NCBI GenBank assembly: GCA_963768085.1
Contig: CAVYGO010000003.1
Coordinates: forward strand, 558,001 to 622,000
DNA: 64,000 bases
Origin: Pukyongia sp963768085
Lineage (GTDB): Bacteria; Bacteroidota; Bacteroidia; Flavobacteriales; Flavobacteriaceae
Direction of reading: 5' to 3'
This document shows positions 63,767 to 64,000 of the stretch, piece after piece (position 1 is the stretch's first letter; each line of letters opens with the position of its first letter). The notes beneath the pieces are model-generated. The model saw only the letters and a list, made by a program, of their open reading frames with translations, was not told where the DNA came from and did not search any database. The translations under genes and the position numbers were made by a program.

Positions 63767-64000
63767 TTAATCCTCTTTTATTGCATTGTTTTGACTCAGA
63801 AAATTGCTGGACAGAAGGACGATAAGGATAAACCCGACATAATAAGCGCCAATCTGGCGGTGGAATACATTTTCAACCAGTAAATAACTAACCAGAGTGA
63901 CCAGCATTGCCATAGGGAAATAATGCTTCCTGATACTTACAAATGCCGAGATCAGAAATACTGCGAAGAGAATTAAGGCAATAAGGCCATAATTCAGGTA
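63767..64000 (-). CDS. C-terminal part of an O-antigen ligase/polymerase-like membrane protein
   Basis: 77 codons open to the window edge, ending in KED. Three hydrophobic segments with YGLIALILFAVFL, YLLVENVFHRQ and YYVGFILIVLLS. The E-N-x-x-x-R-Q-x-G near the last helix is as in Wzy/WaaL C-termini. The rest of the gene lies beyond the window; it would be upstream of ugd in the same direction, 18 nt before the ugd promoter region. Confidence 0.7.
   Translation of the reverse strand, partial: YLNYGLIALILFAVFLISAFVSIRKHYFPMAMLVTLVSYLLVENVFHRQIGAYYVGFILIVLLSSNFLSQNNAIKED

Overview
The window (about 40% GC by eye, densely coded) is a chromosomal segment of a marine-type Flavobacteriaceae bacterium (Bacteroidota). 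The evidence is gliding and type IX secretion genes (gldH, a sprE/porW-like gene), several secreted proteins ending in type IX C-terminal sorting domains, Bacteroidota -7 promoter boxes (TAnnTTTG), an ATP synthase operon without beta and epsilon genes, and many Flavobacteriia-restricted families (DUF4292, DUF4254, DUF6427, DUF6341, DUF6168, DUF6973-like). No rRNA, tRNA, insertion sequence, prophage or CRISPR array was seen.

Layout. 1-4.7 kb: heme biosynthesis run hemD(partial)-hemE-DUF6973-like-EI24-hemF-hemB with stop/start overlaps. 4.7-9.3 kb: DinB-like protein, CNNM/CBS membrane protein, DNA-repair methyltransferase, a frameshifted serine hydrolase, a PolB-like exonuclease and a small lipoprotein with a twin HGQxxHRCD motif. 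9.4-14.0 kb: a 1534-residue secreted DUF1028/MAM/FN3 protein, followed by an orphan double ABC ATPase. 16.4-22.9 kb, minus strand: 3-oxoacid CoA-transferase, the ricT-gldH-PBP1A operon, trhO. 23.0-30.9 kb: recA, an ECF sigma factor with a membrane-anchored beta-barrel partner, plsC, trpS, dprA, an HU/SPOR protein, an acyl-CoA thioesterase. 31.1-36.6 kb: two divergent secreted subtilases, one broken by a frameshift. 36.7-43.5 kb: a seven-gene envelope operon (lipoprotein, flippase, dut, nucleotidyltransferase, TPR, DUF4292, EnvC-like). 43.6-52.4 kb: sprE-like, bactofilin, atpZ, DUF6168 and atpBEFHAG. 52.6-64 kb: ferredoxin-type reductase, GT9/DUF4254, DUF6427/DUF6341, purD, and a polysaccharide locus (adenylate-forming enzyme, GT2, initiating sugar transferase, UDP-xylose synthase, UDP-glucose dehydrogenase, partial O-antigen ligase-like protein).

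How it works together. Most genes are housekeeping or envelope functions. ugd and the decarboxylase would supply UDP-glucuronate and UDP-xylose to an exopolysaccharide or O-antigen begun by the WcaJ-like transferase. GldH, the SprE-like protein, bactofilin and the sorting-domain proteins point to a gliding, type IX-secreting cell. I did not find a clear-cut undescribed defence or mobile system. The most promising observations are regulatory or architectural: an attenuator-like hairpin after the ATP synthase c-subunit gene with a strong internal promoter before atpB, a putative sigma regulator that appears to span both membranes, the twin-motif lipoprotein, the DUF6973-like gene inside the heme operon, overlapping divergent promoters for two orphan membrane families, and the DUF4292 (possibly LolB-like)/EnvC envelope operon.
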